From positions 1-53,537 of the forward strand of contig JABANP010000373.1 in the NCBI GenBank assembly GCA_013115135.1: a stretch of DNA of 53,537 nucleotides, written 5' to 3'. This document shows positions 10,585 through 19,989 of the stretch, one piece after another. Below the pieces are notes generated by a model. That model searched no databases. It saw only the letters and a list, made by a program, of their open reading frames with translations, and had not been told where the DNA came from. This DNA comes from Perkinsus olseni (Eukaryota > Perkinsozoa > Perkinsida > Perkinsidae). How positions within the stretch are numbered: the stretch's first letter is position 1; each line of letters opens with the position of its first letter. The position numbers and the translations under genes are program-made.

Positions 10585-10751
10585 GAGCTTCTTCTGGACA
10601 AGGGCGTTTCACACATTTTCGCGCGACCGTTTCTTGACACTATCAGAAATCTCGTCTTCACACTGTCTCCGCTCGCCGGCGTGCCGACACGCGCTAGTAG
10701 ACTCAAAAATGCTAATTTGCGTCACGATTTCGACATTGAACCACTCTCAGT

Positions 10752-10823
10752 TCCGCGGTAGTATAGTGGTTAGTATTCCTGCCTGTCACGCAGGAGACCC
10801 GAGTTCAATTCTCGGCCGTGGAA
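10752..10823 (+). tRNA. tRNA-Asp (GUC), array A copy 45
   Basis: Consensus body; spacing 240 bp. Confidence 0.92.
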
Positions 10824-10991
10824 GAGCTTCTTCTGGACAAGGGCGTTTCACACATTTTTCGCGCGACCGTTTCTTGACACTATCAGAAATCTCGTCTTCA
10901 CACTGTCTCCGCTCGCCGGCGTGCCGACACGCGCTAGTAGACTCAAAAATGCTAATTTGCGTCACGATTTCGACATTGAACCACTCTCAGT

Positions 10992-11063
10992 TCCGCGGTA
11001 GTATAGTGGTTAGTATTCCTGCCTGTCACGCAGGAGACCCGAGTTCAATTCTCGGCCGTGGAA
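10992..11063 (+). tRNA. tRNA-Asp (GUC), array A copy 46
   Basis: Consensus body; a seven-A run in the following spacer. Confidence 0.92.
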
Positions 11064-11232
11064 GAGCTTCTTCTGGACAAGGGCGTTTCACACATTTTCG
11101 CGCGACCGTTTCTTGACACTATCAGAAATCTCGTCTTCACACTGTCTCCGCTCGCCGGCGTGCCGACACGCGCTAGTAGACTCAAAAAAATGCTAATTTG
11201 CGTCACGATTTCGACATTGAACCACTCTCAGT

Positions 11233-11304
11233 TCCGCGGTAGTATAGTGGTTAGTATTCCTGCCTGTCACGCAGGAGACCCGAGTTCAATTCTCGGCCGT
11301 GGAA
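11233..11304 (+). tRNA. tRNA-Asp (GUC), array A copy 47
   Basis: Consensus body; spacing 239 bp. Confidence 0.92.
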
Positions 11305-11471
11305 GAGCTTCTTCTGGACAAGGGCGTTTCACACATTTTCGCGCGACCGTTTCTTGACACTATCAGAAATCTCGTCTTCACACTGTCTCCGCTCGCCGGC
11401 GTGCCGACACGCGCTAGTAGACTCAAAAATGCTAATTTGCGTCACGATTTCGACATTGAACCACTCTCAGT

Positions 11472-11543
11472 TCCGCGGTAGTATAGTGGTTAGTATTCCT
11501 GCCTGTCACGCAGGAGACCCGAGTTCAATTCTCGGCCGTGGAA
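11472..11543 (+). tRNA. tRNA-Asp (GUC), array A copy 48
   Basis: Consensus body; spacing 240 bp. Confidence 0.92.
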
Positions 11544-11711
11544 GAGCTTCTTCTGGACAAAGGGCGTTTCACACATTTTCGCGCGACCGTTTCTTGACAC
11601 TATCAGAAATCTCGTCTTCACACTGTCTCCGCTCGCCGGCGTGCCGACACGCGCTAGTAGACTCAAAAATGCTAATTTGCGTCACGATTTCGACATTGAA
11701 CCACTCTCAGT

Positions 11712-11783
11712 TCCGCGGTAGTATAGTGGTTAGTATTCCTGCCTGTCACGCAGGAGACCCGAGTTCAATTCTCGGCCGTGGAA
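11712..11783 (+). tRNA. tRNA-Asp (GUC), array A copy 49
   Basis: Consensus body; spacing 239 bp. Confidence 0.92.
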
Positions 11784-11950
11784 GAGCTTCTTCTGGACAA
11801 GGGCGTTTCACACATTTTCGCGCGACCGTTTCTTGACACTATCAGAAATCTCGTCTTCACACTGTCTCCGCTCGCCGGCGTGCCGACACGCGCTAGTAGA
11901 CTCAAAAATGCTAATTTGCGTCACGATTTCGACATTGAACCACTCTCAGT

Positions 11951-12022
11951 TCCGCGGTAGTATAGTGGTTAGTATTCCTGCCTGTCACGCAGGAGACCCG
12001 AGTTCAATTCTCGGCCGTGGAA
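11951..12022 (+). tRNA. tRNA-Asp (GUC), array A copy 50
   Basis: Consensus body; spacing 238 bp. Confidence 0.92.
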
Positions 12023-12188
12023 GAGCTTCTTCTGGACAAGGGCGTTTCACACATTTTCGCGCGACCGTTTCTTGACACTATCAGAAATCTCGTCTTCACA
12101 CTGTCTCCGCTCGCCGGCGTGCCGACACGCGCTAGTAGACTCAAAATGCTAATTTGCGTCACGATTTCGACATTGAACCACTCTCAGT

Positions 12189-12260
12189 TCCGCGGTAGTA
12201 TAGTGGTTAGTATTCCTGCCTGTCACGCAGGAGACCCGAGTTCAATTCTCGGCCGTGGAA
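12189..12260 (+). tRNA. tRNA-Asp (GUC), array A copy 51
   Basis: Consensus body; spacing 240 bp. Confidence 0.92.
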
Positions 12261-12428
12261 GAGCTTCTTCTGGACAAGGGCGTTTCACACATTTTTCGCG
12301 CGACCGTTTCTTGACACTATCAGAAATCTCGTCTTCACACTGTCTCCGCTCGCCGGCGTGCCGACACGCGCTAGTAGACTCAAAAATGCTAATTTGCGTC
12401 ACGATTTCGACATTGAACCACTCTCAGT

Positions 12429-12500
12429 TCCGCGGTAGTATAGTGGTTAGTATTCCTGCCTGTCACGCAGGAGACCCGAGTTCAATTCTCGGCCGTGGAA
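12429..12500 (+). tRNA. tRNA-Asp (GUC), array A copy 52
   Basis: Consensus body. The following spacer has GCGTTTTCACAC, an extra T run that could stop transcription earlier. Confidence 0.92.
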
Positions 12501-12667
12501 GAGCTTCTTCTGGACAAGGGCGTTTTCACACATTTTCGCGCGACCGTTTCTTGACACTATCAGAAATCTCGTCTTCACACTGTCTCCGCTCGCCGGCGTG
12601 CCGACACGCGCTAGTAGACTCAAAATGCTAATTTGCGTCACGATTTCGACATTGAACCACTCTCAGT

Positions 12668-12739
12668 TCCGCGGTAGTATAGTGGTTAGTATTCCTGCCT
12701 GTCACGCAGGAGACCCGAGTTCAATTCTCGGCCGTGGAA
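12668..12739 (+). tRNA. tRNA-Asp (GUC), array A copy 53
   Basis: Consensus body; spacing 239 bp. Confidence 0.92.
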
Positions 12740-12906
12740 GAGCTTCTTCTGGACAAGGGCGTTTCACACATTTTCGCGCGACCGTTTCTTGACACTATCA
12801 GAAATCTCGTCTTCACACTGTCTCCGCTCGCCGGCGTGCCGACACGCGCTAGTAGACTCAAAAATGCTAATTTGCGTCACGATTTCGACATTGAACCACT
12901 CTCAGT

Positions 12907-12978
12907 TCCGCGGTAGTATAGTGGTTAGTATTCCTGCCTGTCACGCAGGAGACCCGAGTTCAATTCTCGGCCGTGGAA
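12907..12978 (+). tRNA. tRNA-Asp (GUC), array A copy 54
   Basis: Consensus body; spacing 239 bp. Confidence 0.92.
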
Positions 12979-13145
12979 GAGCTTCTTCTGGACAAGGGCG
13001 TTTCACACATTTTCGCGCGACCGTTTCTTGACACTATCAGAAATCTCGTCTTCACACTGTCTCCGCTCGCCGGCGTGCCGACACGCGCTAGTAGACTCAA
13101 AAATGCTAATTTGCGTCACGATTTCGACATTGAACCACTCTCAGT

Positions 13146-13217
13146 TCCGCGGTAGTATAGTGGTTAGTATTCCTGCCTGTCACGCAGGAGACCCGAGTTC
13201 AATTCTCGGCCGTGGAA
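13146..13217 (+). tRNA. tRNA-Asp (GUC), array A copy 55
   Basis: Consensus body; spacing 240 bp. Confidence 0.92.
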
Positions 13218-13385
13218 GAGCTTCTTCTGGACAAGGGCGTTTCACACATTTTTCGCGCGACCGTTTCTTGACACTATCAGAAATCTCGTCTTCACACTGT
13301 CTCCGCTCGCCGGCGTGCCGACACGCGCTAGTAGACTCAAAAATGCTAATTTGCGTCACGATTTCGACATTGAACCACTCTCAGT

Positions 13386-13457
13386 TCCGCGGTAGTATAG
13401 TGGTTAGTATTCCTGCCTGTCACGCAGGAGACCCGAGTTCAATTCTCGGCCGTGGAA
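13386..13457 (+). tRNA. tRNA-Asp (GUC), array A copy 56
   Basis: Consensus body; one T-to-C change in the spacer just after it (CTTCCTCTGG). Confidence 0.92.
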
Positions 13458-13624
13458 GAGCTTCCTCTGGACAAGGGCGTTTCACACATTTTTCGCGCGA
13501 CCGTTTCTTGACACTATCAGAAATCTCGTCTTCACACTGTCTCCGCTCGCCGGCGTGCCGACACGCGCTAGTAGACTCAAAATGCTAATTTGCGTCACGA
13601 TTTCGACATTGAACCACTCTCAGT

Positions 13625-13696
13625 TCCGCGGTAGTATAGTGGTTAGTATTCCTGCCTGTCACGCAGGAGACCCGAGTTCAATTCTCGGCCGTGGAA
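13625..13696 (+). tRNA. tRNA-Asp (GUC), array A copy 57
   Basis: Consensus body; the last unit whose length is not 239 bp. Confidence 0.92.
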
Positions 13697-13862
13697 GAGC
13701 TTCTTCTGGACAAGGGCGTTTCACACATTTTCGCGCGACCGTTTCTTGACACTATCAGAAATCTCGTCTTCACACTGTCTCCGCTCGCCGGCGTGCCGAC
13801 ACGCGCTAGTAGACTCAAAATGCTAATTTGCGTCACGATTTCGACATTGAACCACTCTCAGT

Positions 13863-13934
13863 TCCGCGGTAGTATAGTGGTTAGTATTCCTGCCTGTCAC
13901 GCAGGAGACCCGAGTTCAATTCTCGGCCGTGGAA
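13863..13934 (+). tRNA. tRNA-Asp (GUC), array A copy 58
   Basis: First of the uniform block of identical 239-bp units. Confidence 0.93.
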
Positions 13935-14101
13935 GAGCTTCTTCTGGACAAGGGCGTTTCACACATTTTCGCGCGACCGTTTCTTGACACTATCAGAAAT
14001 CTCGTCTTCACACTGTCTCCGCTCGCCGGCGTGCCGACACGCGCTAGTAGACTCAAAAATGCTAATTTGCGTCACGATTTCGACATTGAACCACTCTCAG
14101 T

Positions 14102-14173
14102 TCCGCGGTAGTATAGTGGTTAGTATTCCTGCCTGTCACGCAGGAGACCCGAGTTCAATTCTCGGCCGTGGAA
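14102..14173 (+). tRNA. tRNA-Asp (GUC), array A copy 59
   Basis: Uniform block, consensus body. Confidence 0.93.
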
Positions 14174-14340
14174 GAGCTTCTTCTGGACAAGGGCGTTTCA
14201 CACATTTTCGCGCGACCGTTTCTTGACACTATCAGAAATCTCGTCTTCACACTGTCTCCGCTCGCCGGCGTGCCGACACGCGCTAGTAGACTCAAAAATG
14301 CTAATTTGCGTCACGATTTCGACATTGAACCACTCTCAGT

Positions 14341-14412
14341 TCCGCGGTAGTATAGTGGTTAGTATTCCTGCCTGTCACGCAGGAGACCCGAGTTCAATTC
14401 TCGGCCGTGGAA
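14341..14412 (+). tRNA. tRNA-Asp (GUC), array A copy 60
   Basis: Uniform block, consensus body. Confidence 0.93.
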
Positions 14413-14579
14413 GAGCTTCTTCTGGACAAGGGCGTTTCACACATTTTCGCGCGACCGTTTCTTGACACTATCAGAAATCTCGTCTTCACACTGTCTCCGC
14501 TCGCCGGCGTGCCGACACGCGCTAGTAGACTCAAAAATGCTAATTTGCGTCACGATTTCGACATTGAACCACTCTCAGT

Positions 14580-14651
14580 TCCGCGGTAGTATAGTGGTTA
14601 GTATTCCTGCCTGTCACGCAGGAGACCCGAGTTCAATTCTCGGCCGTGGAA
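14580..14651 (+). tRNA. tRNA-Asp (GUC), array A copy 61
   Basis: Uniform block, consensus body. Confidence 0.93.
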
Positions 14652-14818
14652 GAGCTTCTTCTGGACAAGGGCGTTTCACACATTTTCGCGCGACCGTTTC
14701 TTGACACTATCAGAAATCTCGTCTTCACACTGTCTCCGCTCGCCGGCGTGCCGACACGCGCTAGTAGACTCAAAAATGCTAATTTGCGTCACGATTTCGA
14801 CATTGAACCACTCTCAGT

Positions 14819-14890
14819 TCCGCGGTAGTATAGTGGTTAGTATTCCTGCCTGTCACGCAGGAGACCCGAGTTCAATTCTCGGCCGTGGAA
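14819..14890 (+). tRNA. tRNA-Asp (GUC), array A copy 62
   Basis: Uniform block, consensus body. Confidence 0.93.
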
Positions 14891-15057
14891 GAGCTTCTTC
14901 TGGACAAGGGCGTTTCACACATTTTCGCGCGACCGTTTCTTGACACTATCAGAAATCTCGTCTTCACACTGTCTCCGCTCGCCGGCGTGCCGACACGCGC
15001 TAGTAGACTCAAAAATGCTAATTTGCGTCACGATTTCGACATTGAACCACTCTCAGT

Positions 15058-15129
15058 TCCGCGGTAGTATAGTGGTTAGTATTCCTGCCTGTCACGCAGG
15101 AGACCCGAGTTCAATTCTCGGCCGTGGAA
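15058..15129 (+). tRNA. tRNA-Asp (GUC), array A copy 63
   Basis: Uniform block, consensus body. Confidence 0.93.
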
Positions 15130-15296
15130 GAGCTTCTTCTGGACAAGGGCGTTTCACACATTTTCGCGCGACCGTTTCTTGACACTATCAGAAATCTCGT
15201 CTTCACACTGTCTCCGCTCGCCGGCGTGCCGACACGCGCTAGTAGACTCAAAAATGCTAATTTGCGTCACGATTTCGACATTGAACCACTCTCAGT

Positions 15297-15368
15297 TCCG
15301 CGGTAGTATAGTGGTTAGTATTCCTGCCTGTCACGCAGGAGACCCGAGTTCAATTCTCGGCCGTGGAA
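15297..15368 (+). tRNA. tRNA-Asp (GUC), array A copy 64
   Basis: Uniform block, consensus body. Confidence 0.93.
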
Positions 15369-15535
15369 GAGCTTCTTCTGGACAAGGGCGTTTCACACAT
15401 TTTCGCGCGACCGTTTCTTGACACTATCAGAAATCTCGTCTTCACACTGTCTCCGCTCGCCGGCGTGCCGACACGCGCTAGTAGACTCAAAAATGCTAAT
15501 TTGCGTCACGATTTCGACATTGAACCACTCTCAGT

Positions 15536-15607
15536 TCCGCGGTAGTATAGTGGTTAGTATTCCTGCCTGTCACGCAGGAGACCCGAGTTCAATTCTCGGC
15601 CGTGGAA
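15536..15607 (+). tRNA. tRNA-Asp (GUC), array A copy 65
   Basis: Uniform block, consensus body. Confidence 0.93.
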
Positions 15608-15774
15608 GAGCTTCTTCTGGACAAGGGCGTTTCACACATTTTCGCGCGACCGTTTCTTGACACTATCAGAAATCTCGTCTTCACACTGTCTCCGCTCGCC
15701 GGCGTGCCGACACGCGCTAGTAGACTCAAAAATGCTAATTTGCGTCACGATTTCGACATTGAACCACTCTCAGT

Positions 15775-15846
15775 TCCGCGGTAGTATAGTGGTTAGTATT
15801 CCTGCCTGTCACGCAGGAGACCCGAGTTCAATTCTCGGCCGTGGAA
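15775..15846 (+). tRNA. tRNA-Asp (GUC), array A copy 66
   Basis: Uniform block, consensus body. Confidence 0.93.
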
Positions 15847-16013
15847 GAGCTTCTTCTGGACAAGGGCGTTTCACACATTTTCGCGCGACCGTTTCTTGAC
15901 ACTATCAGAAATCTCGTCTTCACACTGTCTCCGCTCGCCGGCGTGCCGACACGCGCTAGTAGACTCAAAAATGCTAATTTGCGTCACGATTTCGACATTG
16001 AACCACTCTCAGT

Positions 16014-16085
16014 TCCGCGGTAGTATAGTGGTTAGTATTCCTGCCTGTCACGCAGGAGACCCGAGTTCAATTCTCGGCCGTGGAA
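16014..16085 (+). tRNA. tRNA-Asp (GUC), array A copy 67
   Basis: Uniform block, consensus body. Confidence 0.93.
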
Positions 16086-16252
16086 GAGCTTCTTCTGGAC
16101 AAGGGCGTTTCACACATTTTCGCGCGACCGTTTCTTGACACTATCAGAAATCTCGTCTTCACACTGTCTCCGCTCGCCGGCGTGCCGACACGCGCTAGTA
16201 GACTCAAAAATGCTAATTTGCGTCACGATTTCGACATTGAACCACTCTCAGT

Positions 16253-16324
16253 TCCGCGGTAGTATAGTGGTTAGTATTCCTGCCTGTCACGCAGGAGACC
16301 CGAGTTCAATTCTCGGCCGTGGAA
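16253..16324 (+). tRNA. tRNA-Asp (GUC), array A copy 68
   Basis: Last intact copy before the insertion. Confidence 0.93.
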
Positions 16325-16491
16325 GAGCTTCTTCTGGACAAGGGCGTTTCACACATTTTCGCGCGACCGTTTCTTGACACTATCAGAAATCTCGTCTTCA
16401 CACTGTCTCCGCTCGCCGGCGTGCCGACACGCGCTAGTAGACTCAAAAATGCTAATTTGCGTCACGATTTCGACATTGAACCACTCTCAGT

Positions 16492-16532
16492 TCCGCGGTA
16501 GTATAGTGGTTAGTATTCCTGCCTGTCACGCA
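16492..16532 (+). pseudogene. tRNA-Asp 5' half cut by the insertion
   Basis: Matches the consensus from the first base to CTGTCACGCA in the anticodon arm, then runs into unrelated sequence. Its 3' half lies at 17765-17798 beyond the insertion. Confidence 0.9.
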
Positions 16533-17757
16533 CGCGGGCTGGGGGAAAAGCCTGACCCTGGGAGGGGGGAAAAGAAAAGGGAAGAGGAGAGGAGGAAGGG
16601 TATTTGCAGCAGGAAAGGGGGAGGGAGGAGAAACTCCTCGAAAGCCATGCTCTACATGAGATTTAGAGCTCTCGACGGGTTGCGAAGTCCTTGTAGGCTG
16701 AATATGGACCAGCCAAACTGCTAGCAACCTCGTAACGAGGGCCTGTCAACCGGGTGACCCATGCGAAAATCGATCTAATGAGTAGCTCAAACTGTCAGGA
16801 GACTCACTTCAATTTAGCGAATATCGTGGACACTGGTGATAAATCTGCTCTGACCAGGTGGGTGCCTCTGCAGTCTGCGAGCGGAATTGGTCTGCTTCAC
16901 TATGAACACAGGTGAGACGCAAGGTGACACATTGCATCCCAGGTGGTCGGTATCTTTTCCGGTGGGGATGGTCTTCTCTGGGCAAAAGTCACACGTGACT
17001 TTCGACGAGTCTCTGAGACTTCGTGTCTGCTTTCGACGTCACGAAAGTTAGTGATGTGGGAAGTCGAACGGGATGAAGTACACCAACAAGCACTACGCGG
17101 CCATCATTCATCAACTGGTTGGCTAGAAGTGTCAGATAGCCCATTGTAGATCGGGTCTACAGCGAGAGGGCCGCAGGTGTTCACCTAAGCCCGAGTGTAT
17201 CTAACTGCAGGTGCTATTGTCCGCTTCGTTCGCAACATAAATGGGATAGGATAAGGGAATGAAAGGGGAGCCTTTGCCCTCGCACACTTCACAGGAGGCC
17301 TCCATTTTGACGCCGGGGCATGGTACTCTCGGCACGATGACCAAAATTGGTGCCCATGACCTCTGAGTCAGAACCCATCTCTGACGAGAGTTTAGAGGTC
17401 ATCCGAATCAAAGGTTGAATACCAGGTTGAATAGCCACTCAGAAAATGTAACAAGTATTTCCGGGAGTGGTTACTGCGACACCGTGACGCGACTGTGTAG
17501 TCGCGCCGACGCCCGGCAACGACGTAGCGACTAAAGAATTTCGTACGTTCCTTGTATGCTCGTTCTGAATCTCAATGACTCTCACGTGTCCTAGAGAGGC
17601 CGCTAAGCCCTTGATCATCCGACCACAGAGGCAAGGACGACTCACGGGCGCGCGCGCCTTTTTCCCCTAGAATAGTTTAGTTTAGTCTGCGCAGACGAGT
17701 TTTATATAGGGGGGAAGTCGTTAGTTTAGTCTTAGATTAGTGGGTCAGGATCCCGCG
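16533..17757. mobile_element. 1.2-kb insertion splitting a tRNA-Asp gene
   Basis: A 1225-bp non-array segment sits between a 5' tRNA half and a 3' tRNA half. It is flanked by CTGTCACGCA (16523-16532) and CTGTCCCGCA (17758-17767), a 10-bp repeat with one mismatch that looks like a target-site duplication. Both ends read CGCGGG inward from the boundary (the right end on the minus strand), followed within 18 bp by CCTGACCC, which suggests short terminal inverted repeats. Near the left end is a G/A-rich tract (16546-16632); near the right end TTAGTTTAGT motifs recur. No convincing protein or transposase frame is visible, so if mobile it is non-autonomous. A rearrangement at the array is the alternative. 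Confidence 0.6.
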
Positions 17758-17764
17758 CTGTCCC

Positions 17765-17798
17765 GCAGGAGACCCGAGTTCAATTCTCGGTCGTGGAA
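17765..17798 (+). pseudogene. tRNA-Asp 3' half cut by the insertion
   Basis: Holds the 3' anticodon stem, T arm and 3' acceptor strand. It has CTCGGTCGTGGAA where other copies have CTCGGCCGTGGAA. Confidence 0.88.
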
Positions 17799-17965
17799 GA
17801 GCTCCTTCTGGACAAGGGCGTTTCACACATTTTCGCGCGACCGTTTCTTGACACTATCAGAAATCTCGTCTTCACACTGTCTCCGCTCGCCGGCGTGCCG
17901 ACACGCGCTAGTAGACTCAAAAATGCTAATTTGCGTCACGATTTCGACATTGAACCACTCTCAGT

Positions 17966-18037
17966 TCCGCGGTAGTATAGTGGTTAGTATTCCTGCCTGT
18001 CACGCAGGAGACCCGAGTTCAATTCTCGGCCGTGGAA
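17966..18037 (+). tRNA. tRNA-Asp (GUC), array B copy 1
   Basis: Consensus body. Confidence 0.93.
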
Positions 18038-18204
18038 GAGCTCCTTCTGGACAAGGGCGTTTCACACATTTTCGCGCGACCGTTTCTTGACACTATCAGA
18101 AATCTCGTCTTCACACTGTCTCCGCTCGCCGGCGTGCCGACACGCGCTAGTAGACTCAAAAATGCTAATTTGCGTCACGATTTCGACATTGAACCACTCT
18201 CAGT

Positions 18205-18276
18205 TCCGCGGTAGTATAGTGGTTAGTATTCCTGCCTGTCACGCAGGAGACCCGAGTTCAATTCTCGGCCGTGGAA
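18205..18276 (+). tRNA. tRNA-Asp (GUC), array B copy 2
   Basis: Consensus body. Confidence 0.93.
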
Positions 18277-18443
18277 GAGCTTCTTCTGGACAAGGGCGTT
18301 TCACACATTTTCGCGCGACCGTTTCTTGACACTATCAGAAATCTCGTCTTCACACTGTCTCCGCTCGCCGGCGTGCCGACACGCGCTAGTAGACTCAAAA
18401 ATGCTAATTTGCGTCACGATTTCGACATTGAACCACTCTCAGT

Positions 18444-18515
18444 TCCGCGGTAGTATAGTGGTTAGTATTCCTGCCTGTCACGCAGGAGACCCGAGTTCAA
18501 TTCTCGGCCGTGGAA
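18444..18515 (+). tRNA. tRNA-Asp (GUC), array B copy 3
   Basis: Consensus body. Confidence 0.93.
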
Positions 18516-18682
18516 GAGCTTCTTCTGGACAAGGGCGTTTCACACATTTTCGCGCGACCGTTTCTTGACACTATCAGAAATCTCGTCTTCACACTGTCTC
18601 CGCTCGCCGGCGTGCCGACACGCGCTAGTAGACTCAAAAATGCTAATTTGCGTCACGATTTCGACATTGAACCACTCTCAGT

Positions 18683-18754
18683 TCCGCGGTAGTATAGTGG
18701 TTAGTATTCCTGCCTGTCACGCAGGAGACCCGAGTTCAATTCTCGGCCGTGGAA
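18683..18754 (+). tRNA. tRNA-Asp (GUC), array B copy 4
   Basis: Consensus body. Confidence 0.93.
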
Positions 18755-18921
18755 GAGCTTCTTCTGGACAAGGGCGTTTCACACATTTTCGCGCGACCGT
18801 TTCTTGACACTATCAGAAATCTCGTCTTCACACTGTCTCCGCTCGCCGGCGTGCCGACACGCGCTAGTAGACTCAAAAATGCTAATTTGCGTCACGATTT
18901 CGACATTGAACCACTCTCAGT

Positions 18922-18993
18922 TCCGCGGTAGTATAGTGGTTAGTATTCCTGCCTGTCACGCAGGAGACCCGAGTTCAATTCTCGGCCGTGGAA
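18922..18993 (+). tRNA. tRNA-Asp (GUC), array B copy 5
   Basis: Consensus body. Confidence 0.93.
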
Positions 18994-19160
18994 GAGCTTC
19001 TTCTGGACAAGGGCGTTTCACACATTTTCGCGCGACCGTTTCTTGACACTATCAGAAATCTCGTCTTCACACTGTCTCCGCTCGCCGGCGTGCCGACACG
19101 CGCTAGTAGACTCAAAAATGCTAATTTGCGTCACGATTTCGACATTGAACCACTCTCAGT

Positions 19161-19232
19161 TCCGCGGTAGTATAGTGGTTAGTATTCCTGCCTGTCACGC
19201 AGGAGACCCGAGTTCAATTCTCGGCCGTGGAA
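19161..19232 (+). tRNA. tRNA-Asp (GUC), array B copy 6
   Basis: Consensus body. Confidence 0.93.
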
Positions 19233-19399
19233 GAGCTTCTTCTGGACAAGGGCGTTTCACACATTTTCGCGCGACCGTTTCTTGACACTATCAGAAATCT
19301 CGTCTTCACACTGTCTCCGCTCGCCGGCGTGCCGACACGCGCTAGTAGACTCAAAAATGCTAATTTGCGTCACGATTTCGACATTGAACCACTCTCAGT

Positions 19400-19471
19400 T
19401 CCGCGGTAGTATAGTGGTTAGTATTCCTGCCTGTCACGCAGGAGACCCGAGTTCAATTCTCGGCCGTGGAA
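19400..19471 (+). tRNA. tRNA-Asp (GUC), array B copy 7
   Basis: Consensus body. Confidence 0.93.
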
Positions 19472-19638
19472 GAGCTTCTTCTGGACAAGGGCGTTTCACA
19501 CATTTTCGCGCGACCGTTTCTTGACACTATCAGAAATCTCGTCTTCACACTGTCTCCGCTCGCCGGCGTGCCGACACGCGCTAGTAGACTCAAAAATGCT
19601 AATTTGCGTCACGATTTCGACATTGAACCACTCTCAGT

Positions 19639-19710
19639 TCCGCGGTAGTATAGTGGTTAGTATTCCTGCCTGTCACGCAGGAGACCCGAGTTCAATTCTC
19701 GGCCGTGGAA
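19639..19710 (+). tRNA. tRNA-Asp (GUC), array B copy 8
   Basis: Consensus body. Confidence 0.93.
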
Positions 19711-19877
19711 GAGCTCCTTCTGGACAAGGGCGTTTCACACATTTTCGCGCGACCGTTTCTTGACACTATCAGAAATCTCGTCTTCACACTGTCTCCGCTC
19801 GCCGGCGTGCCGACACGCGCTAGTAGACTCAAAAATGCTAATTTGCGTCACGATTTCGACATTGAACCACTCTCAGT

Positions 19878-19949
19878 TCCGCGGTAGTATAGTGGTTAGT
19901 ATTCCTGCCTGTCACGCAGGAGACCCGAGTTCAATTCTCGGCCGTGGAA
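19878..19949 (+). tRNA. tRNA-Asp (GUC), array B copy 9
   Basis: Last tRNA-Asp in the window. Its spacer runs into the 300-bp duplication. Confidence 0.93.
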
Positions 19950-19989
19950 GAGCTTCTTCTGGACAAGGGCGTTTCACACATTTTCGCGC

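Larger units (their letters stand above)
1..16532 (+). repeat. Tandem array A of a 239-bp tRNA-Asp unit
   Basis: About 69 head-to-tail units, each with one tRNA-Asp(GUC) gene and a 167-bp spacer. Unit length is 238-243 bp on the left and exactly 239 bp from about 13.86 kb rightward. Differences between units are mostly one-base changes in short runs (4, 5 or 7 A before TGCTAATTT; AAGGG or AAAGGG; 3 to 5 T before the CGCGCG motif; an extra CA before GCGCG). The tRNA A box (TAGTATAGTGG) and B box (GAGTTCAATTC) fit Pol III consensus. The first T run of four or more lies about 31 nt past the tRNA 3' end and is the likely terminator. The window starts inside a unit, so the true array is longer. 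Because 239 is not a multiple of three, open frames across the array rotate from unit to unit and are not protein genes. Confidence 0.97.

Noticed and set aside
1..16532. CRISPR-like array
   Set aside because: The whole 239-bp unit is conserved, with no variable spacers, and it contains a tRNA.
16452..17149. Coding capacity in the 1.2-kb insertion (frames at 16452-16727 and 16943-17149)
   Set aside because: One frame starts in the tRNA unit and runs through low-complexity G/A-rich DNA; the other is 68 codons without motifs.
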